64,000 bases of DNA from positions 1,216,501-1,280,500 of the forward strand of contig NZ_ABTR02000001.1 of the NCBI RefSeq assembly GCF_000172975.1. Reading direction: 5' to 3'. This document shows positions 8,562 to 15,696 of this stretch, one piece after another; positions within the stretch are counted from its first letter, which is position 1, and the number at the start of each line of letters is the position of its first letter. The position numbers and the translations under genes are program-made. The notes below the pieces were generated by a model. The model saw only the letters and a list, made by a program, of their open reading frames with translations, searched no databases and had not been told where the DNA came from. The DNA is from Dethiosulfovibrio peptidovorans DSM 11002 (GTDB lineage Bacteria; Synergistota; Synergistia; Synergistales; Dethiosulfovibrionaceae).

Positions 8562-10733
8562 ATGAAAAGAAAATATCTGTTGTGCGCGATTCCGGGGCTG
8601 CCCTTAGCGGCGGCCCTGGCCGTTTGGATCGCCTCTTTCTCCGTAAGCCCGGTTACCGTTCGGGAGGTGGCCTCTCTGGATCGGTCTCCCCGGGTTGCCG
8701 ATCGGGACGGAGAGGTTTTGTGGGTGGGACTCACCTCGGAGGACAAACTCTGTCTGCCACTCTCTCTGGACGAGATGGGGAGGTGGTTGCCGTTGGTCTT
8801 GATAGAGGTGGAGGACCGACGTTTTCGAAAACACCACGGAGTGGACTGGCTCGGTCTGGTTCGGGCCGCGGTCCAGAATGTCCGAAGCGGCGGCATCGTC
8901 TCGGGAGGTTCCACGATAACCAGCCAGCTGATAAGGATGGCAAGGCCCAGGGAAAGGACCTTTTCCGCCAAGGCCAGGGAGTTCCTCCAGGCCATCGACC
9001 TGGAGCGTAGGCTATCCAAGGACGGGATACTGGAGATGTATCTGAATCGGGCTCCTTTTGGAGGAGTCCTTCAAGGAGCCGGGGCCGCCTCTCTCGGATG
9101 GTGGGGAAAATCTCCGAAGGACCTCTCCCTGGCAGAGGCCGCCGTCTTGGTGGCCATGTTGAAGGGCCCCACCAGATACCGCCCCGACCTCCATCCCGAG
9201 AGGCTTCGAACCAGGAGAGACCGTATACTGAGGGATCTGGGCAAGAGAGGGGTCGTCTCGGAAGAGGCGGTTATTCTGGCCATGGAGGAACCCCTGCCCG
9301 GGAATATCTCCATTCCTGATCGGGATTTCCTGTTCGTGTCGAAGGTGTTGGAGGAGTCCCCCGAAGGGGGCCGGTCCACCCTGGATCGAAAGGTTCAGCT
9401 TCTCCTGGAGGAAGCTATATCATCGGCCTTGAGGGGGATGTCCAGGAAGGTGACCGCGGCGGCGGCCCTGGTCGACAACCGAGACGGTTCCGTCAGAGGC
9501 TACGTGGGGAACGGTCGGTTCGACCAGGACAGATCCTGGAGCTGGGTGGACTGTTGCGATTCTCCCCGTTCTCCCGGGTCCACCCTGAAGCCCTTCGTCT
9601 ACGCCATGGCCTTTGAGGGGGGGCAGCTGTCTCCGTCGTCCTTGATGGCGGATACCCCTCTGTCCTTGTCCGGCAGGGCGCCCAGAAACTTCGATCTTCG
9701 CTATCGTGGCCCGGTCTCCGCCTCCGACGCCTTGGCGGACTCGCTGAACGTTCCGGCAGTGAGGGTCCTCAGGTCCGTCGGGGCGGAGCGTTTCCTCCAT
9801 CGTCTCAGGACGTTGGGATTCTCCCTTTTGAGGGAGGACGGCGATCACTACGGCGACTCTTTGATTCTCGGAGGATGCGAGGTTACCTTGCTGGAACTTC
9901 TGAGGGCTTTCTCGACCCTGGCGACCTGTCGAAGCCGTCCTCTGTCCTTTCTGGAGGGGACGGGAGGGGCTCGATGGGAGGATTGTCCTTTTTCCGACGA
10001 GAGCTCCTTCCTAGTGGGGGAAATACTCCGGGATTCGGACAGACTCTCCCCTTATCTGAGATCCCTCCTGTCCGGTAAGGCGGAGATAGCCTTCAAGACC
10101 GGGACCTCCTACGGATTCAGGGATGCCTGGGCTGTAGCCTGGAACGAGAGTTGGACCCTCGCAGTGTGGTTCGGAGATCCCGAGGGCACGCCTCATCCCG
10201 AGCTGGTGGGCCTTTCCGCCTCTGTCCCGGTCGTCGTAGAGGTGATGTCCAGGTTGGGAGGGACCATGCCCCTCCCTCCAGCGGGGGTGTCCAGGCGGAC
10301 CGTCTGTTCTCTCTCCGGGCTGCCTCTCAACTCGGCCTGTCCATCCGGAGAGGAGGCCTGGTATATCCCGGGTGTCTCGCCGGAAAGCCCCTGCGACATG
10401 CACCGCTGGACCGGCGGAAAATCGGTCACGGTTCTCCCTCCGGAGCTGGCGGCCTGGGGAAGGGCTAGGGAGACCTCCTTGACCATCGTCTCTCCTCTGG
10501 ACGGGGCGGAGTATCTCATGCCCCCTCTGGGAGAGCCTCCGAGGATCCCCCTTTCCTGCGAGGGGGCGTCGGGAAAGGTCTCCTGGTTCGTCGACGGGCT
10601 TCACCTGGGAACGGTCCCGGAGGGAAGAAGACTTTTCTGGTCTATCTCGGAGGGGCGGCACAGGATATCGGCGGTGGACGAAAAGGGCAGGAGCGACAGG
10701 GCGGTCGTGAAGGTAACACCCTGGGGTAGATAG
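8562..10733 (+). CDS. pbpC: penicillin-binding protein 1C (transglycosylase/transpeptidase)
   Basis: This 723-residue protein has an N-terminal membrane anchor (about 5-25). A GT51 glycosyltransferase domain follows, with the EDRRFxxHxGVD motif near 83 and a GGSTITSQL motif near 115. The transpeptidase domain has SxxK (S340, in GSTLK), SxN (S394-L-N396) and KTG (K512). The C-terminal region of about 120 residues matches the BiPBP_C extension typical of PBP1C. It polymerises and cross-links peptidoglycan in the periplasm. It follows the A2M gene directly, and the pair is thought to repair and guard the wall after protease breach. No separate promoter is visible. Confidence 0.93.
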   Translation: MKRKYLLCAIPGLPLAAALAVWIASFSVSPVTVREVASLDRSPRVADRDGEVLWVGLTSEDKLCLPLSLDEMGRWLPLVLIEVEDRRFRKHHGVDWLGLVRAAVQNVRSGGIVSGGSTITSQLIRMARPRERTFSAKAREFLQAIDLERRLSKDGILEMYLNRAPFGGVLQGAGAASLGWWGKSPKDLSLAEAAVLVAMLKGPTRYRPDLHPERLRTRRDRILRDLGKRGVVSEEAVILAMEEPLPGNISIPDRDFLFVSKVLEESPEGGRSTLDRKVQLLLEEAISSALRGMSRKVTAAAALVDNRDGSVRGYVGNGRFDQDRSWSWVDCCDSPRSPGSTLKPFVYAMAFEGGQLSPSSLMADTPLSLSGRAPRNFDLRYRGPVSASDALADSLNVPAVRVLRSVGAERFLHRLRTLGFSLLREDGDHYGDSLILGGCEVTLLELLRAFSTLATCRSRPLSFLEGTGGARWEDCPFSDESSFLVGEILRDSDRLSPYLRSLLSGKAEIAFKTGTSYGFRDAWAVAWNESWTLAVWFGDPEGTPHPELVGLSASVPVVVEVMSRLGGTMPLPPAGVSRRTVCSLSGLPLNSACPSGEEAWYIPGVSPESPCDMHRWTGGKSVTVLPPELAAWGRARETSLTIVSPLDGAEYLMPPLGEPPRIPLSCEGASGKVSWFVDGLHLGTVPEGRRLFWSISEGRHRISAVDEKGRSDRAVVKVTPWGR

Positions 10734-10753
10734 AGTATATCCTACGAAAATAC

Positions 10754-10782
10754 TTGACTTTATTCTCTCCAAAGGGCATAAT
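10754..10782 (+). promoter_or_regulatory. sigma-70-type promoter for the superoxide reductase gene
   Basis: A TTGACT -35 box (10754-10759) and a CATAAT -10 box (10777-10782) are separated by exactly 17 bases. The gene starts about 50 bases further on, with an AAGGAGG-type ribosome-binding site. This makes the superoxide reductase gene independently transcribed from the A2M/PBP1C unit. Confidence 0.65.
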
Positions 10783-10833
10783 TTCAGAGGAGGTCAAGAG
10801 ACCTACAGCATTGAGACGAAGGAGGTTCTAGAT

Positions 10834-11226
10834 ATGAAGTTCGGAGAACTGCTTCAGAGCGGGGACTGGAAGGGCGAGAAACACGTACCGGTGATCGAGG
10901 CTCCCGAAAAAGTTAAGGCGGGAGAGTCTTTCGACGTTGCCTTGAGCGTAGGCAAAGAGATAGCTCATCCCAACACGACGGAACATCACATCTGCTGGAT
11001 AAAGCTTTCCTTCAAGCCCGAAGGGGATAAGTTTGGCTACGAGGTGGCCAAGGTCGATTTCGATGGTCACGGGGCCTCCGTGAAGGGAGCCAACGAGGGG
11101 CCGGTATTCACCGATCCCTACGGAGTGGTGAGGTTGAACCTGAAGACCTCGGGAACCCTCATAGCCACTTCCTACTGCAACATTCACGGTTTCTGGGAGT
11201 CCTCTCAGGATATCGTAGCGGAGTAA
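10834..11226 (+). CDS. superoxide reductase, neelaredoxin type (desulfoferrodoxin family)
   Basis: This 130-residue protein reduces superoxide to hydrogen peroxide in the cytoplasm without releasing oxygen, a defence typical of anaerobes. The iron-site ligands of the family are all visible: H17 (in EKHVP, with catalytic E15 and K16), H45, H51, C115 and H118 (in SYCNIHG). The N-terminal desulforedoxin-like Cys4 iron domain is absent, so it belongs to the one-iron neelaredoxin class. The gene has its own promoter and ends in a terminator shared with the convergent Sel1 gene. Confidence 0.95.
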   Translation: MKFGELLQSGDWKGEKHVPVIEAPEKVKAGESFDVALSVGKEIAHPNTTEHHICWIKLSFKPEGDKFGYEVAKVDFDGHGASVKGANEGPVFTDPYGVVRLNLKTSGTLIATSYCNIHGFWESSQDIVAE

Positions 11227-11246
11227 AACAAACCTTTGTCCATGAG

Positions 11247-11274
11247 AAAAGGAGGCCTCAGGCCTCCTTTTTTT
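11247..11274. terminator. bidirectional terminator between the superoxide reductase and Sel1 genes
   Basis: A perfect GGAGGCC/GGCCTCC stem (extended by A-T pairs) surrounds a three-base loop, with T runs on both strands. The stop codon of the minus-strand Sel1 gene is the loop itself (11258-11260). Confidence 0.85.
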
Positions 11275-13822
11275 CGTCCATATCGTTTCCGACCGAGGGA
11301 ACAGGGGGCAGGTCGCTTCCGAAGGGAAGACGGGGCATGTCTTCCTTGCCTATGGCGAAGTCCTTGTCCCGTTCCATCTCGTCCAGTACCTCTCTGGCCT
11401 CGGCACTTCCGCCCTCCATGGCCATGGTAAGCCATGTCTTGGCGGCTTTAACGTCCCTGGAGACGGCGTTTCCCCTCTCGTAGAGGCATCCCAGATAGAA
11501 CTGTGCGTCCCTGTAGCCTTCCTTGGCCGCTCTGGAGAACCAGTGGAAGGCCGAGCTCTCGTCGGGAGAGAGATAGGGACCTCCGTAGAGATACAGGACC
11601 GCCAGGTTGTACTGGGCCGGTACGTACCCCTGTTCAGCCGAGAGGGAGAACCATCTCAGAGCTGCCGGGTCGGACTGAGGAAGCCCCTCTCCGGTTATGT
11701 AGCGGATACCCAATTCGCACTGGGCCGGGGCGTATCCCCCCTGGGCCGCTCTCTCCATCCACATGATCGCCGACGATCTAAGCTCTTCGTCCTTTGAGTT
11801 CCAGAGGCACAGTCCCAGGTTGTACTGGGCCTGGAGGTTTCCCTGTTTCGCCGATTCACAGAACCAGCTCATGGCGGCGTTATGGCTCTTTACCAGCCCG
11901 TCCCCTTTCAGGTACATGGCTCCCAATGTGAACTGGGCCTTGTCGGATCCCTGCTCGGCGGCTTTTCTTATCCACTTCACCGCTTCCATCTTGTCCGGAG
12001 CCACCAGCTTCCCCTCGTCGTAGGCCAATCCCAGCCTCAACATGGCCCGCCTATCTCCTATGGATGCGGCCTGGTAAAGTCTGTAGAGGGCCGAGATCTC
12101 TCTGACAGGTCCTCCGTAATCTCCGGCGAAGAGACATCCCAGAGAGTAGGGGGCATCCCAGCTTCCGGCCTCTATAGCCTTTTCGAGCAGCTCTACCGCC
12201 CTTTCTCTGTTCCGTTCGACCCCTTTGCCCTTTTGATAGAGCAGGGCCAGATTGTAAAGGGCGTAGGGCTCCCCCTGTTTTGCGGCCTTGCCCAGCCAGG
12301 CCGCGGCGGCGGAGGGCACGAGAGCCACTCCGTCTCCCCGTTCGTATTGGACTCCCAGATTACACTGAGCTCCCGGATGACCCTGGAGAGCTGCCTTTCT
12401 GAACCATCTGGCCGCCTCTGCTGTGTCCCTGGGAACCGCCTCTCCCCGGGAGTAGAGCAGTCCCAGGTTGTACTGGGCCGATGGATAGCCTGCCTCTCCG
12501 GAGGCTATTAAATGTTCCATGGCCTCCTTTTCGTCTCTAGGAACTCCGGCTCCACGAAGATACATCAGCCCCAGGGCGCATTGTGACTCGGCGTTCCCTC
12601 GGTTCGAGGCTTTTCGGAACAGTTCCGCCGCCTTCGAGAGGTCTCTGGGAATTTCATCGCCCTCTCTGTACAGTGTTCCAAGGGAATACTGGGCCTCCGG
12701 GAGCCCCAGCTCGGCCGCTTTTTTCAGCCATAGGAGCGATTTTCCCAGGTCCTTAGGCAGAGAGGAGCCTTTCCTGTAGATAACAGACAGGTTGTACTGA
12801 GCCTCCGGTATACCCTGTTCCGCCGCCCTCCTGTACCACAGGGCCGACAAGGTTGGGTCCTTCTCGACCCCTATGCCCCTTTCGTAAAGGGTGGCGAGGG
12901 CGTACTGGGCCGGTCCGTGTCCCTGTCTAGCCGCCAGTCCAAACCAGTTCGCGGCTTCCTTGAAGGAACCTCCCTGTTGGCGACACAGCTGACCCAGGAG
13001 ATACTGGGCCTCCGGGTTACCCCTGTCGGAAGCCATCTTGAGCCAGTCTTTGGCCTCCTCCTCTCTTCCGTTTCGGAGGAGGAACGCTCCGTAGGATAGC
13101 TGGGAATCGTCGTATCCCTCTTTAGCCGCTTTTTCGAGCCATTTATCCGCTTCTTCGACAAGTTTGGGATCGTCGCTTTTTCCAAGGAGGATACCCAGAT
13201 CGTGCTGAGCGTAGATATGGCCTCCCTCTGCCGCCTTTCTCAGGAGCTCGACGGCCTTGCCCTCGTCTTTCTCGATTCCTCTGCCGAGGGAGAGAAGCCT
13301 ACCGAGGTTATAGCATCCCGATATGTTTCCCTGTTCTGCTGCCATGGCGAACCACTTGGCTCCGTCTTCGTAGCGGGGCTCTCCCTCGTCGGGATTCATC
13401 GCCATCATCCCCAGGGCTATCTGGGCTGTCTGGTGTCCCTGGGAGGCCGCCTTCTCGAGCCAGTAGGTCGCCTTATAGCTGTCCTTGGGCGTTCCCTCTC
13501 CGTCTCGGAACATCAGACCGAGGTTGTATTGTCCGTCGGCCGATCCGCCCTTTGCAGCCTCTTTGTACCACTTCATGGCCTTGCCCTTGTCCTGGGAGAC
13601 TCCGTTTCCCTGGTCGTAGAGGTATCCCAGAGTACACTGAGCCAGAGGATCCCCTTTTTCCGCCTCCGGGAGGAGGTGGGTATAGGCGTCCTTGTATCTT
13701 TTCTCCGAATAGGCCTTTACGGCCTGTCTCATGTCGGCTTTCGCCGGACCCGCGGAGAGGAGCATGGACAGAGAGAAGGAAAGGAGGATAGCTTGTTTTA
13801 TCCTCTTAGAGGAAAGTCTCAT
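11258..13822 (-). CDS. large Sel1-repeat (tetratricopeptide-like) exported protein
   Basis: This 854-residue protein has an N-terminal signal peptide (about 8-29, ending AGPAKA). Nearly the whole remainder is about 20 Sel1-like repeats of about 36 residues, with the AQ(Y/C)xLGxLYxxGxGVxxDxxKAxxWxxKAAxxG pattern. Sel1 repeats form alpha-alpha solenoids that act as protein-binding scaffolds, so a periplasmic or surface adaptor role is likely. The partner is unknown. The C-terminal 40 residues are acidic, Pro-containing and non-repetitive. The 92-codon gene lies just upstream on the same strand, ten bases away, and is probably co-transcribed. Confidence 0.9.
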   Translation of the reverse strand: MRLSSKRIKQAILLSFSLSMLLSAGPAKADMRQAVKAYSEKRYKDAYTHLLPEAEKGDPLAQCTLGYLYDQGNGVSQDKGKAMKWYKEAAKGGSADGQYNLGLMFRDGEGTPKDSYKATYWLEKAASQGHQTAQIALGMMAMNPDEGEPRYEDGAKWFAMAAEQGNISGCYNLGRLLSLGRGIEKDEGKAVELLRKAAEGGHIYAQHDLGILLGKSDDPKLVEEADKWLEKAAKEGYDDSQLSYGAFLLRNGREEEAKDWLKMASDRGNPEAQYLLGQLCRQQGGSFKEAANWFGLAARQGHGPAQYALATLYERGIGVEKDPTLSALWYRRAAEQGIPEAQYNLSVIYRKGSSLPKDLGKSLLWLKKAAELGLPEAQYSLGTLYREGDEIPRDLSKAAELFRKASNRGNAESQCALGLMYLRGAGVPRDEKEAMEHLIASGEAGYPSAQYNLGLLYSRGEAVPRDTAEAARWFRKAALQGHPGAQCNLGVQYERGDGVALVPSAAAAWLGKAAKQGEPYALYNLALLYQKGKGVERNRERAVELLEKAIEAGSWDAPYSLGCLFAGDYGGPVREISALYRLYQAASIGDRRAMLRLGLAYDEGKLVAPDKMEAVKWIRKAAEQGSDKAQFTLGAMYLKGDGLVKSHNAAMSWFCESAKQGNLQAQYNLGLCLWNSKDEELRSSAIMWMERAAQGGYAPAQCELGIRYITGEGLPQSDPAALRWFSLSAEQGYVPAQYNLAVLYLYGGPYLSPDESSAFHWFSRAAKEGYRDAQFYLGCLYERGNAVSRDVKAAKTWLTMAMEGGSAEAREVLDEMERDKDFAIGKEDMPRLPFGSDLPPVPSVGNDMDEKKEA

Positions 13823-13832
13823 ATTCCGTCCC

Positions 13833-14111
13833 TCAGTCCATCGATGCCAGGTATTCTAGGAATTCCCTGATATCCTTCCCGCTCGTCCAGGGCACGTTGA
13901 AATTCTTGGCGTCCCTGAGCGAGTTATCCCTTCTTCCTAGCACTATACAGCTGAAGTCGTTGTTGTTGAAGGCTATGTCCAGCTTGTAGCGGGTGGTGAA
14001 ATCATCGTCCATGACGAGGATCTTACCGTCCGGGGTCAGACAGGGCCTGAGCCCTTTCTCCTGGAAAATCCTTTCTATTCTGTTGGATAGTACGTCGGCG
14101 ATATTTTCCAT
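13833..14111 (-). CDS. small hypothetical protein (92 aa)
   Basis: This is a soluble 92-residue protein with alternating charged and aromatic residues, one acidic DDD stretch near 36, and no signal peptide or membrane segment. An AAGGAA ribosome-binding site is placed correctly before the ATG. It lies ten bases upstream of the Sel1 gene and probably forms a unit with it. The alternating secondary-structure pattern would suit a small alpha/beta sensor-like or chaperone-like fold (type III chaperone or YbjN-like), but I do not recognise the family. Confidence 0.65.
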   Translation of the reverse strand: MENIADVLSNRIERIFQEKGLRPCLTPDGKILVMDDDFTTRYKLDIAFNNNDFSCIVLGRRDNSLRDAKNFNVPWTSGKDIREFLEYLASMD

Positions 14112-14233
14112 GGATCGTCATTCCTTTTCTTGGCGTCTTGAGCTCCAGCTCCTTGGGTCTAAAGTCCTTAGAGCATGAGCCTCTAGCAGTGTTTTGTCCA
14201 TCCAAGTATAACAGAACAGATCCCTTTGGATAT

Positions 14234-14265
14234 GAAAAAGGCCTTCGATCTGCCAATCGAAGGCC
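14234..14265 (-). terminator. terminator after the 56-codon gene
   Basis: A perfect 10-bp inverted repeat GGCCTTCGAT/ATCGAAGGCC with a six-base loop is followed on the minus strand by TTTTTC. It ends transcription of the small gene at 14294-14464. Confidence 0.85.
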
Positions 14266-14293
14266 ACGCGAGTGGGGTGAGGAAAGTCCGTCT

Positions 14294-14464
14294 TTAGCGG
14301 ATGCCCTCGAAAGGACCGCGATAGCGAACCGAGTTTACCTCGAATTTCGCCGCGAACCGTCGCTCCTGGGGTATGGGGTCGCAGAGGGTGTAGCCTACGA
14401 AGGGGCCCTTGAATTCCTCGGCGACGTAGAAGGTTGCGCTGTTTCTCATCGTAGTTGTGGTCAT
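14294..14464 (-). CDS. small hypothetical protein (56 aa)
   Basis: The ATG at 14464 is chosen because AAAGGAGTG lies at the right distance upstream; the in-frame ATG 33 bases earlier lacks one. The protein begins with a Thr-rich stretch and contains KGPFVGYTL and RYRGPFEGIR, two similar GPF-containing pieces. No membrane segment or known motif was recognised. The gene is enclosed by rho-independent terminators on both sides (14234-14265 and 14534-14570), which supports a discrete small transcription unit. Confidence 0.55.
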   Translation of the reverse strand: MTTTTMRNSATFYVAEEFKGPFVGYTLCDPIPQERRFAAKFEVNSVRYRGPFEGIR

Positions 14465-14533
14465 GATCGACACTCCTTTTCTAGATTTGATTTTCATGTC
14501 TCTCGTTTTTCTTCTCTACTGTGCGTCGGATAT

Positions 14534-14570
14534 AAAAAAGAGCGGGGTCCTCTAAAAGGGCCCCGCTCTC
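14534..14570 (-). terminator. terminator after the 31-codon gene
   Basis: An 11-bp stem GAGCGGGGTCC/GGGCCCCGCTC (one T-G pair) with a seven-base loop is followed on the minus strand by TTTTTT. It sits 13 bases past the stop codon of the 31-codon reading frame. Confidence 0.88.
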
Positions 14571-14582
14571 GGCAAATCGTCG

Positions 14583-14678
14583 TCACATAACGACAACGGC
14601 ACCGGGAGGAGACCCGCAGCCGATAATTAGGACGACTATCATGACGACTATGGATATGTTAAAACTTCTTCCTACCAT
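14583..14678 (-). CDS. 31-residue hydrophobic peptide with its own promoter and terminator
   Basis: The ATG at 14678 is preceded by GGAGAGGAGGA, a strong ribosome-binding site with about eight bases of spacing. The frame runs 31 codons to TGA. The peptide has a basic N terminus (MVGRSF), a run of about 14 Ile/Val/Leu/Met residues, then LIIGCG followed by SPPGAVVVM. The IIGC stretch resembles a lipobox, so it could be a tiny lipoprotein or simply a single-span membrane peptide. It is bounded by a near-consensus promoter (14722-14750) and a strong terminator (14534-14570). Function unknown; type I toxins and small stress membrane peptides are alternatives. Confidence 0.6.
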   Translation of the reverse strand: MVGRSFNISIVVMIVVLIIGCGSPPGAVVVM

Positions 14679-14721
14679 CTCGGGTTCCTCCTCTCCGATC
14701 GTTGTCTGAAAAGTTTAAGTT

Positions 14722-14750
14722 ATTTTATCTCCGGTTCTGTGGGCTGTCAA
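14722..14750 (-). promoter_or_regulatory. near-consensus sigma-70 promoter for the 31-codon gene
   Basis: On the minus strand a perfect TTGACA (14745-14750) and TAAAAT (14722-14727) are separated by exactly 17 bases. The start codon follows 43 bases after the -10 box. This is one of the closest matches to the sigma-70 consensus in the window. Confidence 0.75.
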
Positions 14751-14768
14751 GTGGCTAACGGAAAAATA

Positions 14769-15023
14769 TAGGGCATCTGTAAAAACTCACGTCCGAGTTT
14801 CCTCGGAGAGGTCGTTTCGGCTCCGCCCTGTCTCGCTCGAACATATTCCCGACCTGCCTGTTTCGTACGGACTGCCTCGGAGGGCACGTCCTGTGCCCCC
14901 TCGGCTTGGGGCGACGTCCTGTCGCCCCATCTGTACTACACGACGGCAGATTCGGAAATATGGGCTCGAATGGGCTCTGCCGAAACGGCCTCTCCGAGGA
15001 GTGACGTTTTTAGAGATGCCCTA
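14769..15023 (+). repeat. structured dispersed repeat, copy 1 (about 255 bp)
   Basis: A palindromic non-coding element with nested stems. The ends are imperfect inverted repeats of TAGGGCATCTCTAAAAAC flanked by TA. Inside is an outer stem (14801-14821 with 14979-14999, one wobble), then a second stem beginning CATATT and ending AATATG. A 52-nt core (14874-14925) is identical in copies 2 and 3. The core holds two hairpins with the same GTCCT loop: GGGCAC/GTGCCC (14882-14898) and GGGGCGAC/GTCGCCCC (14908-14928). No credible reading frame is present. The TA flanks and inverted ends resemble a miniature inverted-repeat element of the IS630/mariner type. Confidence 0.85.
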
Positions 15024-15140
15024 TTAGGAACAGTTGCGATTTTCTATCTTACCCTCTCGATGATATACTCTCGTTAAGGATAAACGAGGTTTCCTAAAAT
15101 GGCGTTCGTGAGCTTTTGATTTTGATATGGAGGATTGAGC

Positions 15141-15695
15141 ATGATTACTTTGGTCGGTATGGATAGCGAGAGTATAAAGGCTCGAAAGGGCAGAGTGATG
15201 CTCGTGGGAGTCTGTCTCTTTCTGTTGGGGGCCCTGGCTGTGTCCATGCCCTTCATGGCTTCGCTGGCGGTGGAGACGTTGGTGGGATGGCTCATGGTCT
15301 CCGCCGGTGTCGTCCAGGCCGTCAGCGGGTATAGGGAGAGACGGCAGGGCCGTAGCGGAGCAGGGGATTTCCTGTGGGCTCTGTTGGCCGCTATGACAGG
15401 GATAATACTTTTGGCCAAGCCCCTGAGCGGCGTGGTTACCCTGACCATGATCCTGAGCGTCTACTTTGTCCTCGAGGGAGTCTTCAAGGTCTTCACCGCC
15501 CTTAAGCTCAGAGGGCTCGTAGGATGGGGCTGGCTCTTGGTCAGCGGTGTCCTGTCGCTCTTCCTGGCGGGGCTGATCTGGCATAATCTTTTCGCCGCGG
15601 CCTGGGGAGTCGGGCTTCTGGTCGGCATAAACCTGCTCTTCACCGGGGCGACCTTGTTCGCCCTCGGATTGAGACTTGGAAAGGAGTCATCGTAG
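15141..15695 (+). CDS. HdeD/DUF308-type membrane protein
   Basis: This 184-residue protein has six hydrophobic segments, about 20 residues each, arranged as three repeated pairs. That is the pattern of the HdeD/DUF308 family, some members of which are tied to acid or stress resistance. The ATG at 15141 is preferred over a TTG two codons earlier because the GGAGG site (15129-15133) is seven bases away from the ATG and one from the TTG. Its end is one base from the start of the downstream DHH gene, whose ribosome-binding site lies inside its last codons, so the two are translationally linked. The pair is bracketed by repeat copies 1 and 2. Confidence 0.8.
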   Translation: MITLVGMDSESIKARKGRVMLVGVCLFLLGALAVSMPFMASLAVETLVGWLMVSAGVVQAVSGYRERRQGRSGAGDFLWALLAAMTGIILLAKPLSGVVTLTMILSVYFVLEGVFKVFTALKLRGLVGWGWLLVSGVLSLFLAGLIWHNLFAAAWGVGLLVGINLLFTGATLFALGLRLGKESS

Positions 15696-15696
15696 C

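Noticed and set aside
8108-9010. Open frame of 300 codons straddling the A2M/PBP1C junction
   Set aside because: It runs out of frame across two well-supported genes and has Gly/Arg-rich composition without motifs.
11258-13822. Periodic DNA pattern of about 108 bases that might be taken for a tandem DNA repeat or CRISPR array
   Set aside because: The period equals 36 codons of Sel1 repeats. DNA identity between units is low and no constant repeat/spacer organisation exists.
14769-15023. Interpretation of repeat copy 1 as a simple transcription terminator
   Set aside because: It is far larger than a terminator, has nested stems and an invariant core shared with two other loci, and lacks a T run directly after the stem.
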